A stretch of 64,000 nucleotides of DNA from Diploptera punctata (GCA_030220185.1 JASPKZ010004571.1:558001-622000), one strand, 5' to 3'. Shown: positions 1 through 10,265, counted from the first letter of the stretch. The notes: generated by a model from the letters alone, not told the origin. Program-made: numbers and translations.

Positions 1-1205
1 CAGGATGGTAAGTGAATTTCTTGAATTTTACATCTTTCTTGGGACCATGATGTAAGGTGGTGTATTCTTGTAACCTTTTTTGTTGTTTGAATTTCTTTAA
101 TTTATTCTTTATAATGTCTTCATCGAAACCATTTATTTTAGCAACATGAACAATATGATTATATTCCTTGTCAAAATCTTCTACATTAAGTGGAATATTT
201 AACAATCTGTGTAATAGACTATTGAAAATTGCATGTTTGTGTGTCAAATGATTAAAACCTGAAGATTTTATGTAGTTGTCAGTATGTGTGTCTTTTCTGT
301 AAATGTTAAATTCAATTTTTTGCTGTTGTTCATTTCTTATTAAGTATAAGTCTAAAAAAGGAATCTTGTTATTTTGTTCCATTTCAATAGTGAATTTCAC
401 TGACTCATCCTGAAGATTAAGCAATTTCAATGCATCTTGAATGTATTTTTTATCAATCACAGCGATAATATCATCTACATATCTATATACCAACACTTGA
501 AAATCAAAGGATAAGCATTGGTGATATGTGATTCAAGATACCCCATAAATAAATTGGCTAAAAATGGAGATAGTGGATTTCCCATTGCCAATCCTGAAAT
601 TTGTCTATAAAATTTTCCATTGAATGTGAAAAAGTTATTATCGATACAAATTTTAGTTAGTATTAAATACTCTTCTATGATTTTCTGCCTTTAATTTTTG
701 TGAATATAACCATTTTCTCAAAAATGCGAGCAATTTGTTAACAGGAATGCTAGGAAACAAAGAGATCACATCAAAAGAAACAAGTCTATCATTCTGAGCC
801 AAAGTGATGTTATTCAATTTTTCAACCAGTTTAATTGAATTTTCAATGGTCTTATTTTCAAATTGTGGTAGTTCATTAAACTTTTTGGCCAGCCACTTAG
901 CTAAATTGTAACATGGGGAGCCAATACTATTGACAATAGGCCTCATCTTTTTTCCATCCTTGTGGACCTTAGGTAAACCATATAATTTTGGATTAGAAGG
1001 GTTTGAAACTTTTAATTTAAATTTTTCTTGTTCTTTCATTGTATGTTTTATATGTTTTAATGTGTTTCCCACAGTTCTGATTGTTTTTGGGAGAGGGTTA
1101 GATTTAATTTCTTCATATTCTTTGGAGTCTAACAGATGGTTCATTCTATCTACGTAATCTTCTTGATCTAAAATGACAATTTTGTTCCCTTTATCTGCTT
1201 TTGCA
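1..1205 (-). pseudogene. Penelope-like element reverse transcriptase, left arm of an inverted pair
   Basis: Reading leftward this matches the right-hand element at 1350-2560 almost base for base, so the two are arms of a head-to-head inverted duplication. It encodes the PLE RT core: KADKGN motif, LYGLPKVHKDG, SFDVISLFPSIPV, GLAMGNPLSP and YVDD (near 470-490). The arm starts near KADKGN and runs out of the window at base 1. An extra A in the run near 685 breaks the frame between KAE and the following IIEEYL block. RT and PLE identity are clear; the copy is 5'-truncated and frameshifted. Confidence 0.88.
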
Positions 1206-3141
1206 ATTTTCGGAACTAAAAAATGAAGATAAAACTATAATCAGGAAAGAATGTGAAAAAGTGTTAGTAGATATGAAAAGCAATTCAAAAAATAAAGTCA
1301 CATTGAAAAATATGAAAATTTTGAAGGGTATTAAAGATAGAAATGTTACAATTGCAAAAGCAGATAAAGGGAACAAAATTGTCATTTTAGATCAAGAAGA
1401 TTACGTAGATAGAATGAACCATCTGTTAGACTCCAAAGAATATGAAGAAATTAAATCTAACCCTCTCCCAAAAACAATCAGAACTGTGGGAAACACATTA
1501 AAACATATAAAACATACAATGAAAGAACAAAAAAAATTTAAATTAAAAGTTTCAAACCCTTCTAATCCAAAATTATATGGTTTACCTAAGGTCCACAAGG
1601 ATGGAAAAAAGATGAGGCCTATTGTCAATAGTATTGGCTCCCCATGTTACAATTTAGCTAAGTGGCTGGCCAAAAAGTTTAATGAACTACCACAATTTGA
1701 AAATAAGACCATTGAAAATTCAATTAAACTGGTTGAAAAATTGAATAACATCACTTTGGCTCAGAATGATAGACTTGTTTCTTTTGATGTGATCTCTTTG
1801 GTTTCCTAGCATTCCTGTTAACAAATTGCTCGCATTTTTGAGAAAATGGTTATATTCACAAAAATTAAAGGCAGAAATCATAGAAGAGTATTTAATACTA
1901 ACTAAAATTTGTATCGATAATAACTTTTTCACATTCAATGGAAAATTTTATAGACAAATTTCAGGATTGGCAATGGGAAATCCACTATCTCCATTTTTAG
2001 CCAATTTATTTATGGGGTATCTTGAATCACATATCACCAATGCTTATCCTTTGATTTTCAAGTGTTGGTATAGATATGTAGATGATATTATCGCTGTGAT
2101 TGATAAAAAATACATTCAAGATGCATTGAAATTGCTTAATCTTCAGGATGAGTCAGTGAAATTCACTATTGAAATGGAACAAAATAACAAGATTCCTTTT
2201 TTAGACTTATACTTAATAAGAAATGAACAACAGCAAAAAATTGAATTTAACATTTACAGAAAAGACACACATACTGACAACTACATAAAATCTTCAGGTT
2301 TTAATCATTTGACACACAAACATGCAATTTTCAATAGTCTATTACACAGATTGTTAAATATTCCACTTAATGTAGAAGATTTTGACAAGGAATATAATCA
2401 TATTGTTCATGTTGCTAAAATAAATGGTTTCGATGAAGACATTATAAAGAATAAATTAAAGAAATTCAAACAACAAAAAAGGTTACAAGAATACACCACA
2501 CCTTACATCATGGTCCCAAGAAAGATGTAAAATTCAAGAAATTCACTTACCATCCTGAAGTTCATAATAAGTTTCAAAAAATTTTCAGAAATTTTAATAT
2601 AACATTAACTCCAATTAACAAATTCAGCCTGGGTAATCTGCTGTTAACTAATAATAAATGTAATACCCCAGACGACAAAAAATCTGGGATTTATCAAATT
2701 GATTGCAAGGATTGCAACAAGATATATATAGGAAAAACAAAAAGGAACTTGGAAGCTCGTAAAAAAGAGCACTTCAGAAACATGAAGAATGGAGAAATTG
2801 AAAAATCAGCTATAGCAGCACATAGTTTATTAGAGCATCATAGGATTGAAAAAGAAGCAAAACTTTTAAAACATCTATCAAAACCTTTGGATTTAACAGT
2901 TTGGGAAAAAATATATATTCAAAAAAACCATACTAGAACTATGAACTTCGAGATTCCGGAAGAACCAAGCTTGATTACAAAGTTCTTCAAAAATACAACA
3001 GATAGCAGTTTAGGAAATGATTCATTCAAAACAACACCAGAGGGCAGTTTGAAGAGGAATTCCTTCAAAAGAACACCAGATGGCAGTCTAGATAATTACC
3101 GGCAAAAAGGAGAAAAAATTGACAGTCGTGAAAACAGCTGA
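1201..3141 (+). pseudogene. Penelope-like element RT plus GIY-YIG endonuclease, right arm
   Basis: The order is RT (about 1201-2520), a basic linker, then a C-terminal GIY-YIG nuclease (about 2685-3000; GIYQI...YIGKTKRNLEAR...EH). Known PLEs pair an RT with this nuclease for insertion. The YVDD catalytic motif is near 2075-2090. There is an extra base at about 1800 (SLVS then stop, against SLFPSIP in the left arm). A second shift near 2520 (PRKM then stop) is also present in the left arm. The C-terminal end carries a repeat of TPEGSL/TPDGSL units. It is interrupted and 5'-truncated, so probably not autonomous. Confidence 0.9.
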
Positions 3142-3178
3142 CGATGACGACAAAGGGTCGCCGATACTGCAGTGCTGT
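3134..3178 (+). ncRNA. Hammerhead-like motif, GATA variant, at PLE 3' end
   Basis: Stem I is ACAG with CTGT, followed by CTGACGA (3138-3144), an imperfect stem II, GATA (3163-3166) in place of GAAA, palindromic CTGCAG, then TG. The fold matches the type I minimal hammerheads known from PLEs. The second core box and the base at the cleavage position are off consensus, so activity is doubtful. Confidence 0.5.
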
Positions 3179-3347
3179 GTTTAAAGAAACATAGATGTAT
3201 GAGGTAAGAAAAAATCACGATTCATTTAATTATTAAAATTAATGAACACAATTAAATTATTGTATTTGTGAATGATGATTCATTGCAATTGAATGTGGGA
3301 CCAGTAGAGTAAGGTAAAGGAAGGATTTCTGCTTGGATGGGAATGAA

Positions 3348-3421
3348 GCCTGAATTAGCTCAGTGGACAGAGCATTAGCACGGAAAGCTAAAGGTTCAGG
3401 ATTCGATTCCCAGTTCAGGCA
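3348..3421 (+). tRNA. tRNA-like sequence (probably a tRNA-derived retroposon)
   Basis: A cloverleaf can be drawn: acceptor GCCTGAA with TTCAGGC, D arm AGCTCAGTGG, anticodon stem TTAGC/GCTAA with loop ACGGAAA, and T loop TTCGATTC. C replaces U at position 33, and the 3' flank ends in the AATTTTCTCTTCC tail of other tRNA-like retroposons here. I read it as a retroposon, not a working tRNA gene. Confidence 0.45.
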
Positions 3422-4063
3422 AAAAATTTTCTCTTCCATTGATTTACAATAATGAAAGACAGAATTCACTTAAATAAATGCATAATTTTTTTTCTCTCCT
3501 ATCGAATTGCATACTTGTAACATGGATTTTTAACAAAATATAACTAAATAAATACTAAAAGTTTTAACAACAATGGTCACATGCAGTTTTTACATTCTAG
3601 TTCCATCTTGTTCTATGCCTATTGTACAAATTAAAAAAAATGTAGGCCGGTATTCAAGAACCAAGCTTTCTGTGAAGAGCGACTCTCGACCTGTCTCTCC
3701 GTTCCGTGGTTAATTATTTATGTCATGCAGAAGCTACTCTAACTGGCTCACTCTATTCAACATCATGTGTTAACAAGATATATATTTTTAAAAAATCCCG
3801 AAACACATTGAAAGATGAGAGCCTCAGGTTACGGAAGACTGAGATGGCATGGCCTAGAGAGCTTGGTTCATGAATACTGACTGTAAGACTTCATTTTATT
3901 AATGTTTTTATAGTTTTTCTTCTCTGTTGCCAAGTATAGGCCTACTTTGTTACATTTGGCCGACCTTTTATTTTAATAAGTTTGGTAAAAATATAAATTC
4001 TTCAATGTTCAATATTAAATTTTTCACTTCTCACTGAATGATAAATTAAATATTAAGAGAAAA

Positions 4064-4138
4064 TATACGCCTATATCTGAATTTTGAACCCAATGCTTCT
4101 GGTTAACATTGGGTTCAAATCCCGATTTAGACGTATAT
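4064..4138. repeat. Short hairpin with tRNA B-box halves
   Basis: An imperfect inverted repeat of about 30 bp arms with a GGGTTCAAATCCC B-box on the plus strand and its mirror on the minus. It is flanked by the ATATACGCC / GACGTATAT stem seen in the larger tRNA-like elements. Probably a decayed copy. Confidence 0.45.
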
Positions 4139-4194
4139 TTTCCTTCATAGTTAAATATGGGAAATAACATTATGAGGTTATTAATTCATGAAGA

Positions 4195-4685
4195 AATTAG
4201 TCATTTTTTTTATATCTTACCTCATAGTTTGTTTTCTTAAACATGTGAACTGCATTAAGTTATGTAGGTAGGAAATAACACTATGAGGTTTATTTTAATT
4301 TTGTTGAGTTGTTTCTTGACTCACTTCATACTTCTTAACTCCCTCGCAGATCCAGATTTTGTCACTGTATTTGTGACATTCTCAATGCTGTTCACGTTCA
4401 CAACATTCAGTTATGAACGTGAACAGCATTGAGAATGTCACAAATACAGTGACGAAATCTGGATCTGCGAGGGAGTTAAGAAGTATGAGGTGAGTCAAAC
4501 AACTCAACAAAATGGGAACTGCAGTTTTCAAGAGGAAACATCCCTCCCATTTTCAGAGTTATAATGTCGGTTGAAAATGGGAGCGATGTTTCCTCTTGAA
4601 AACTACAGATCCCGTGTTTAAGAAAACGTAAACTATGAGGTAAGATATAAAAAAAGACTCATTTCTTCATGTATATTTTCCTCTT
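4195..4685. mobile_element. PLE-derived foldback with a second foldback nested inside
   Basis: The outer arms read TATATCTTACCTCATAGTTT at the left and the mirrored ACTATGAGGTAAGATATA at the right. The inner foldback (about 4257-4513) is a different subfamily, with mirrored TTCTTAACTCCCTCGCAGAT arms, and sits between copies of GAACTGCA. The inner right arm carries a hammerhead-like motif. Neither arm codes for protein. Confidence 0.65.
4425..4469 (+). ncRNA. Hammerhead-like ribozyme with UUGAGAA core
   Basis: Stem I AGCA with TGC, core TTGAGAA (4429-4435), stem II GTCAC/GTGAC, GAAA (4454-4457), short stem III TCTGGA, then TC as the cleavage dinucleotide. Compared with CUGANGA, C3 is U and G8 is A, which would keep a Watson-Crick 3-8 pair. 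The mirror arm at 4379-4385 has the same core but a mutated second box. Confidence 0.5.
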
Positions 4686-4734
4686 TAAATTAAAGAAAGT
4701 AATTAAATAAAATAAAATCTTATTTCGAAAAGAA

Positions 4735-4912
4735 AAATTAACACCTGAATCGGGATTTGAACCCGAAGTCTCTAGCTGTTACACTATTTCAGGATCACAA
4801 TGCAATTAGTGTTTGCATTGGGAGCCAAAATAGTATAGTGGTTAGCATATAGAGCTAGAGGTTTTGGGTTCAAATCCTGATTCAGGCATTAATTTTTCTT
4901 TCCAAAATAATA
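4735..4912. mobile_element. tRNA-like hairpin retroposon
   Basis: The arms are GAAAAGAAAAATTAA...CCTGAATCGGG and the mirror CCTGATTCAGGCATTAATTTTTCTTTCC. The plus arm holds a tRNA-like segment (about 4824-4887) with A-box TAGTATAGTGGTTAGC and B-box GGGTTCAAATCC. The tRNA type differs from the AGCTCAG family elsewhere, but the hairpin layout is the same. Confidence 0.6.
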
Positions 4913-5224
4913 ATTGTCCATCATTGCAAATGTTACAATTTAAATTAATACATCGAAAAATAAATTCTTCCTTTTTCTCCCCTTCAAACTTTGTTTCAAT
5001 TGACAGTATATGCTCAATGAATATGAAGTGTGTAGCTTGGTGAGTTTGTGTTTTACTGAAGATAAGTTGTAGCAATTTTCATTAACTTTTGTTTCAATTT
5101 TCTGCTATTATCATACTTAAACTAAGTGTCAGCAACAAGTAGGGCACACAAAAAAAACAGTAAGTTTTTTAATTAAGGTAGAATATTTTTATCACTCACC
5201 TCATATTGTTCTTCTTATTTGATT

Positions 5225-5267
5225 ATAAACTAGTTTCGGAACATAGTTTCTGTTCCATCCTCAGTAT
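5225..5267 (-). ncRNA. Hammerhead ribozyme, left arm
   Basis: Mirror copy of the ribozyme at 5432-5474. Read on the minus strand: CTGAGGA, stem II of 6 bp, GAAA, CTAG, TT. All conserved core positions are present. Confidence 0.75.
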
Positions 5268-5431
5268 CGTCACGACCGTTGTTCTGTCGTCTTGAAGAGC
5301 TGTCCTTCTCTCCTTCCATTGGCTGACTGAAAAACCTCGAAACCAGGTCATTCTCACCCCGAGGTTTTTCAGTCAGCCAATGGAAGGAGAGAAGGACAGC
5401 TCTTCAAGACGACAGAACAACGGTCGTGACG

Positions 5432-5474
5432 ATACTGAGGATGGAACAGAAACTATGTTCCGAAACTAGTTTAT
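5432..5474 (+). ncRNA. Hammerhead ribozyme, right arm
   Basis: Stem I ATA with TAT, CTGAGGA (5435-5441), stem II GGAACA/TGTTCC, GAAA (5462-5465), palindromic CTAG as stem III, then TT before the predicted scissile bond. Matches the minimal type I hammerhead known from PLEs, which probably acts as a dimer because stem III is only one or two base pairs. Confidence 0.78.
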
Positions 5475-5911
5475 AATCAAATAAGAAAACAATATGAGGT
5501 GAGTGATAAAAATATTCTACCTTAACGAATATACCTCATAGTGAGAATTCCTAAAATAAGTAAGTTTTTTGTTATAAATGTTAAAAAGAATATTGAAGTG
5601 TCAATATGTCAGTGACAATAGACTGGAACATGAAAAAAGAAAAGACACACTGTTAAAACACATGGTAAAAATAAGAACACATCTATGAAATGCCAGTTAT
5701 CTGTTGGGTCCATTTTATAGGTTAATAAAGCAAAATACGACAAAAGAGAGTTCACTGTTGAGACGATGGAGACATTCTTTTGGCTGTGTCTTTGGTGAAT
5801 TTTGGATTTTAGAAACAAAAAAAAATCACTAATCTGGGCCAAGTTTGAAACCATAAATTTAGAATTTATTGGTGAGCATATTATTAAAGCAGTGTTTGTG
5901 TTTCATTTCAG

Positions 5912-6104
5912 AATTGCAGTAGATTGTAATAAAATGAAGTACTTGGCAAAGCGAGCTGGTGAACAGAGTTCAGAGTTGTATTTAGCTACATATATTGATC
6001 TTCATGGTCCAATGATTGAAGAGGCTGTGGTAATGGATGTAAAGGACCATTCCTTTGATGTGATTATTTGTAGTATGGGATTTACTCAAAGAATATATAC
6101 AAAT
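5912..6104 (+). CDS. Internal exon of a DIS3L2-like 3'-5' exoribonuclease
   Basis: Bounded by a TTTCATTTCAG acceptor and an AAT/GTAAGT donor. Its 64 codons include CNKMKYLAKRAGEQSSEL, then a GPMIEEAVVMDV stretch and TQRIYTN. This resembles the region after the RNB catalytic domain of DIS3L2, where the human protein has EAMVMGIL and QKRIYCN. DIS3L2 degrades uridylated RNAs in the cytoplasm. No neighbouring exons were found in the window, so it is either part of a gene extending left or with long introns, or an isolated copy. Confidence 0.6.
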
Positions 6105-6526
6105 GTAAGTTTTCTCGAGGTTTTTGTAGAGAAAAATATTTCCTGTTTTTCTGGGAAATTAACAAATTTATTATCAAAATTGATAGGAAGTAACACCATG
6201 AAGTTTTCACAGCAATGGTACAAACATTTGAAAACATGTTAATAGTATATTTTTCTTTTCAAATATAATTTGAAAACATATTTATCGATAATTAAAATAT
6301 CCTTCTATAATTAAATTTGAGTTTTTTTTTTACTCACCTGATATTACTTGATTTTTATGCAGACTCAACATTTATTGTATTTAAATACACCTATAAGCAA
6401 AGAAAACTATGAAAAAGAAAAAGAACACATAATTAATGTTGCAATAGATAACGGTTATGAAGAAAATATGGTACACAAGAAAATAAATAAATTTAAAAGA
6501 CAAAAATTAATAAATGAAAGCACATT

Positions 6527-6745
6527 TGAAGAGAAAAATGTTCGCCTAGACCGAGACTCGAACCCGGGACCCTTGGCTTTCTGGGCCAAGTGCTCTACCA
6601 ACTGAGCTACCGAGGCGAGTTGCGATCTAGATGCAAATTTTTCTCTTATATACGTTGTAATTCCCTCGCGCCAAATGCTTGAAACCGTAGCTTCTATCTT
6701 TGCAAATGGCGGCTTCTTGGTTAAGAAGGCATTTATTGGGTATAA
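6527..6745 (-). mobile_element. tRNA-like retroposon inserted in PLE coding sequence
   Basis: Interrupts the PLE linker, which is continuous in the copy at 35330-35420. Contains a complete tRNA-like cloverleaf on the minus strand (6544-6616) and the family's second domain (TCCCTCGCGCCAAATGC ... GCAAATGGCGGCTTCTT). A clear target duplication was not found. Confidence 0.7.
6544..6616 (-). tRNA. tRNA-like cloverleaf (retroposon core)
   Basis: Acceptor GCCTCGG with TCTAGGC, D arm TAGCTCAGTTGG, anticodon arm TTGGC-CCAGAAA-GCCAA, T arm GGGTTCGAGTCTC. The loop has C at position 33 and would read AGA, in a tRNA without the long variable arm of a serine tRNA. These oddities and the repeat context argue against a functional tRNA. 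Confidence 0.5.
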
Positions 6746-7283
6746 AAGAACCAGAAAAAATAAAATTCAAGAAATTCACTTACCATCCATTGAAACACTA
6801 TAAATTTCAAAAAATTTTCAAAAAGTTTAATATAACATTAGCACCAAAGAATGAATATAGCCTTAATAGGATAATTAAAACCAATAAAAATGAAAGAATT
6901 GAAAATGAAACAAATCAGGAATTTATCAGATCAATTGCAGGGATTGTGACAAAATTAATATTGGAAAAACGAAAAGAAATTTGAAAACAAGGGTGAAAGA
7001 ACATCTTAGAAACATCAAAAATGGAGAAGTGGAAAAGTCAGCAGTAGCTGCTCATGCTTGGTCCGAAAAACATTTAATTGAATCAAAAGCCAGTCTAATT
7101 AAACAAATAGACAAACAAAAGGAACTCACGGTTTGGGAAAAGATCCACATTCAGAAAAACAAAGGAAAACTTATGAACTTCAAAATTCCTGCAAATTTCG
7201 ACCTGATCCAGAGGTTCATCGGGCCACCAACAGAGGGAAGAAGAAGAGTTTCTTCCAATCGACATAACATCAGTCGCCAAGAA

Positions 7284-7328
7284 AGTGCTGAAGATGAGAC
7301 CGTTGTGGTCTCGAAATCGCAATCTACT
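7284..7328 (+). ncRNA. Hammerhead ribozyme overlapping the PLE ORF end
   Basis: Stem I AGTG with TACT, CTGAAGA (7288-7294), stem II GAGACC/GGTCTC, GAAA (7313-7316), near-palindrome TCGCAA, TC cleavage site. All core positions are intact. A related copy at 37353-37397 has the full palindrome TCGCGA. Confidence 0.8.
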
Positions 7329-7339
7329 TAGAAAATTTA

Positions 7340-7405
7340 TATGAGGAGAGGTAAGAAACATTTAATTTCACCATAAATTAAACCTCATAGTGATTAATTC
7401 CTATA
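7340..7405 (+). repeat. PLE 3'-terminal hairpin and tail
   Basis: TATGAGG downstream of the ribozyme pairs with CCTCATA about 45 bases later, followed by GTGATTAATTCC. The same arrangement ends most PLE and foldback copies in the window, despite differing arms. Confidence 0.6.
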
Positions 7406-8059
7406 AAAGTTAAACTTATATGATGTAAATGGTCAAAACATAAGACTTTATAAATGTACACCGGTTTTAAATTATTGTGATTTGATTTTTTGAAGGGATA
7501 AAATATAATGGGTAACATCAGGTCTTTTTTTTTTATTGCAGAATGTAAGATCCATCTCCAGTGAAAGTAAGCGTGTATAATTAACACCTACAAAAAAGTG
7601 TCATAGGCACAGGAAAAGTAGAATGGTTACTAACATAAACTTGAGCTACACATATGGAACTCTTGAGGATTGATGGTTGACGGAACTTCAGTATTGTGAA
7701 CAAGTTGAACTTCAACTCGTTCAAAAGCAAGCACGAAAATATAGAAGGTCGTTACTGATACGACAGAAAGGAGCAGTCAAGTACTTGGACATGAGTAATT
7801 TTTTGTAGTAATATGTACCGTCTCAAGACTCTAAGAATTTTTATATGACAGCACCAAACTAAGAAAGCAATTTCATTTTTATGACAATATACAAGTAACT
7901 TATCCAGATATACATACATTTTGTAAAAAAACATCTTGGGTTCATTTCTAGATCTCTTCCCTTTTTTTTTAGGTCAATTGGATATTCTGTGATTTAATAC
8001 AGAATGTGGTCAATTATGAACTGTCAATGTGAATAGTTTATAATTATTTTAAAATATAA
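7406..8059. other. No feature recognised
   Basis: AT-rich sequence with short unrelated ORFs. A TTTTTTTATTGCAG acceptor-like string lies at about 7530, but no conserved exon follows. Confidence 0.4.
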
Positions 8060-8138
8060 TAGGAAGTAACATTAAGAGATTTATAAGAATCAAATGAATC
8101 ATGAATTCTTCTTACCTCATACATCTATGTTTTTTTAA

Positions 8139-8185
8139 CACAGAACTGCAGTATCGAGAAAAACATAATTCCCATCGTCAGCTGT
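8139..8185 (-). ncRNA. Hammerhead-like motif, GATA variant
   Basis: Minus strand: ACAG, CTGACGA (8175-8181), long stem II region, GATA (8152-8155), CTGCAG, TT, CTGTG. Same subfamily as 3134-3178, here with T at the cleavage position, which is allowed. Confidence 0.5.
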
Positions 8186-8193
8186 TTTCATGA

Positions 8194-8379
8194 TATTTTT
8201 ATTATTAATTTAACATTTCTCAATGAAAGATAAATTATATTTGAAGAGAAAAATTTTCGCCTAGACTGAGACTCGAACCCCTCACCTCGGTAGCTCAGTT
8301 GGTATAGCGTTTGGCCCGGCAAGCCAAAGGTCCCGGGTTCGAGTCTCGGTCTAGGCGAAAATTTTTCTCTTCAAATATA
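8194..8379 (+). mobile_element. tRNA-like hairpin retroposon with 14-bp target duplication
   Basis: Flanked by AGCTGTTTTCATGA at 8180-8193 and 8380-8393. Internally it is a hairpin with ATTTGAAGAGAAAAATTTTCGC and its mirror, enclosing a tRNA-like core at 8284-8356 (D arm AGCTCAGTTGG, loop CCGGCAA, B-box GGGTTCGAGTCTC). It interrupts stem I of a PLE ribozyme. Confidence 0.82.
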
Positions 8380-8832
8380 AGCTGTTTTCATGACTGTCAA
8401 TTTTTTATTATGCCAGTAATTTTCTAAACTGCCATCTGGTGTGCTTTTGAAGAACTTTGTAATCAAACTTGTTCATCTGGAACCTCGAAGTTCATGGTTC
8501 TAGTGTGGTTTTTTTTTTTTTTGGATATTTGTCTTTTCCCAAACTGTTAATTCCAAAAGTTAAGACAGATGTTTCAAAAGTTCTGCTTCTTTTTCAATTC
8601 AGTGATTCTCAAATAAACAATGTGCTGATTTTTCAATTTCACCATTTTTTATGTTTCCAAGTGTTCTTTTTTTACGAGTGTCTTAAGTTCATTTTTGTTT
8701 CTCCTATATATACTTTATTGCAATCTTTGCAATTAACTTGATAAGTTCTTACCTATGAGGTAAGAAGAATTCATGATTAATTTGATTCTTATTAAGAAAA
8801 CCTCATAATGTAAAAATTCCCAAAATTGTTAC

Positions 8833-8965
8833 ATTAAATTAATTATAAACTTAATAATTAAGACATTTTGTCTGTACATTCTTACCTCTTATGGTTGAGG
8901 TATAAGAGGTAAGAATGTACAGACAAAATGTCTTAATTATTAAGTTTATAATTAATTTAATTTGT
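8833..8965. repeat. Perfect inverted repeat, PLE terminal arms
   Basis: Arms of about 55 bp (TTAAGACATTTTGTCTGTAC and complement) meet at a short TATGGTTGAG spacer beside the ACCTCTTA/TAAGAGGT motif. The same arm sequence reappears at 53230, 54260 and 61470, so this is a minimal foldback of that PLE subfamily. Confidence 0.65.
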
Positions 8966-9229
8966 TTCATAAAATTGAACATGAAACATTTATTGATTTG
9001 ACAAAACAGTAGTTTGCATTCCTTACAACAAGGAACAAGAGTGCTGGCTATATATATGCTAAAAGTATTAGTTACTAGTCAAAAAATGGATTTGTACCTG
9101 AATGTTAGTAAGGCTTGGCAATTCAGAATAGTCAACCATACTGAACTCTTGAATTACATAATATATTTTCACTCTCATTTTCTATCAGTAAAATAATAAA
9201 GGAAGAGGTTAGAAATTTATATTATTTTA

Positions 9230-9700
9230 AAATCATTAGGAAGTTTCATTATGAGGTTTAATTTAATATTTGAGTTTGTATTTTTTTAACATTCTTACCT
9301 CAAAAGGTTATTTTTTTTTACATGGCTCGTGGTTTTTTTTTTCAAATTTAATTTTTTTATTTTCTTTTTTTTGTTTTTCAATCTTATTACTCATTTTTAT
9401 GTGTAATATTTTGTAAAAGTTCTTTTCTAAATTTTCCCACATGATTTTTCCTAAATGTTTTGAAAGTTTTATATGTAATAAATAAATTTTAATGTCTAAA
9501 TTATTTATTTTAGCATAATGTTTGTTTCTTTCAATTTTGAGTAATTTCTCTTCCAAATTTTTATGTTTCTTGTTTTTGTTTTCTTTAATGGTTTTTCTTA
9601 TGAATTTAGGTGTTAGATCTAATTTTAATATCAATTTAAACATATGAGGTAAGAATGTTAAAAAATACAAACTCAAATATTATATTATTTACTTGGGAGG
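9230..9700 (-). mobile_element. PLE-like fragment with a Lys-rich ORF between inverted arms
   Basis: The ends share AATATTTGAGTTTGTATTTTTT in inverted orientation with the ACCTCATATG / ATGAGGTAAG motif. Inside, the minus strand has a 122-codon lysine-rich ORF (9308-9676) with no recognised domain. It may be the N-terminal part of a PLE ORF upstream of the RT; that is inference from position and composition. Confidence 0.45.
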
Positions 9701-9859
9701 GGGATTTTTATTTAAAATCTTCTTGATTTTACATGACTTAACATCTTTAGAAGTAGTCCTATTGAGTTTTATCTTTCTTTTGTTGATACTGTATCTTAAT
9801 TTTTATACATTTAATTACTTCTTTAGGAAAGTGAGTTAATGCATATCCTTACTTATTTT

Positions 9860-10265
9860 AGGAATTTACACTATGAGGTATATTCATTTAGGTACAATTG
9901 TATCACTCGTCATATTATTCTTCTTATTTTAATGTGAACTAGTTTCGGAACTTTGTTTCTGTTCCATCTTTAGTATCTCCACGACCGTCGTTCTGTTGTC
10001 TTGAAGAGCCATCTTTTGCTCCTTCCATTGCCAGACTGAAAAACCTCAAAACCAGGTCATTCTCCCCAGGAATTGATGAACTTTGAAATTCCCAGAGAGA
10101 ATGGTCTGGTTTCGAGTTTTTCAGTTTGTCAATGGAAGGAGCAAAAGACGGCTCTTCAAGACTTCAGAAAAACAGTGGTGGAGATACTGAAGATGGAACA
10201 GAAACAAAGTTACGAAACTAGTTTATATTAGAATAAGAAGAATAATATGAGGTGAGTGATAAAAT
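9860..10265. mobile_element. Hammerhead foldback, same subfamily as 5171-5558
   Basis: Inverted arms with GGTTTTTCAGTC and GGCTCTTCAAGAC blocks, with tail TTTTAGGAATTTACACTATGAGGT at the left end. The outer flanks share TTAATGCAT with mismatches after it, a weak duplication. More diverged than the 5.2-kb copy. Confidence 0.65.
10184..10226 (+). ncRNA. Hammerhead ribozyme, diverged
   Basis: CTGAAGA (10187-10193), stem II GGAAC with partly lost complement, GAAA (10214-10217), CTAG, TT. The opposite arm (about 9960) has CTAAAGA and is decayed. Confidence 0.55.

Larger units (their letters stand above)
5171..5558. mobile_element. Hammerhead foldback (PLE-derived) with 12-bp target duplication
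   Basis: Near-perfect inverted repeat flanked by AGTAAGTTTTTT at 5159-5170 and 5559-5570. Both arms contain the same hammerhead. The right end has a tail of about 35 bp (ATACCTCATAGTG...TTCCTAAAA) missing from the left end, reminiscent of the asymmetric extension described for Penelope. No coding capacity remains. Confidence 0.8.
6355..7331 (+). pseudogene. 5'-truncated PLE: RT tail plus GIY-YIG nuclease
   Basis: Begins at the RT C-terminus (NTPISKENYEKEKEH), continues through the conserved linker (FKKFTYHPLKHYKFQKIF near 6770-6820) and a GIY-YIG domain (6930-7150), ending in a Ser/Arg-rich tail at 7331. The GIY motif is mutated by a one-base shift near 6930 and the ORF restarts at 6981. The linker is split by a tRNA-like insertion at about 6527-6745. 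A hammerhead overlaps the last 45 bases of the ORF. Confidence 0.82.
8060..8835 (-). pseudogene. PLE 3' end (GIY-YIG) with a short inverted second arm
   Basis: The minus strand carries a YQVNCKDCNKVYIGETK GIY-YIG start (about 8690-8750), an interrupted C-terminal region and a GATA-type hammerhead (8139-8185). The second arm is only about 40 bp (8752-8790) and ends in the ACCTCATAATG tail. The coding region is full of shifts. A tRNA-like element is inserted at 8194-8379. Confidence 0.72.

Noticed and set aside
930..1157. Independent ORFs on the strand opposite the PLE
   Set aside because: They are antisense shadows of the RT and several begin at TTG, not ATG.
5171..5558. A classical MITE of a DNA transposon
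   Set aside because: 12-bp target duplication, asymmetric tail, hammerhead motifs and PLE coding remnants in related copies point to retroelement origin.
6544..6616. A functional tRNA-Ser (AGA) gene
   Set aside because: No long variable arm, C at position 33 in several copies, many related copies within hairpin retroposons with target duplications.
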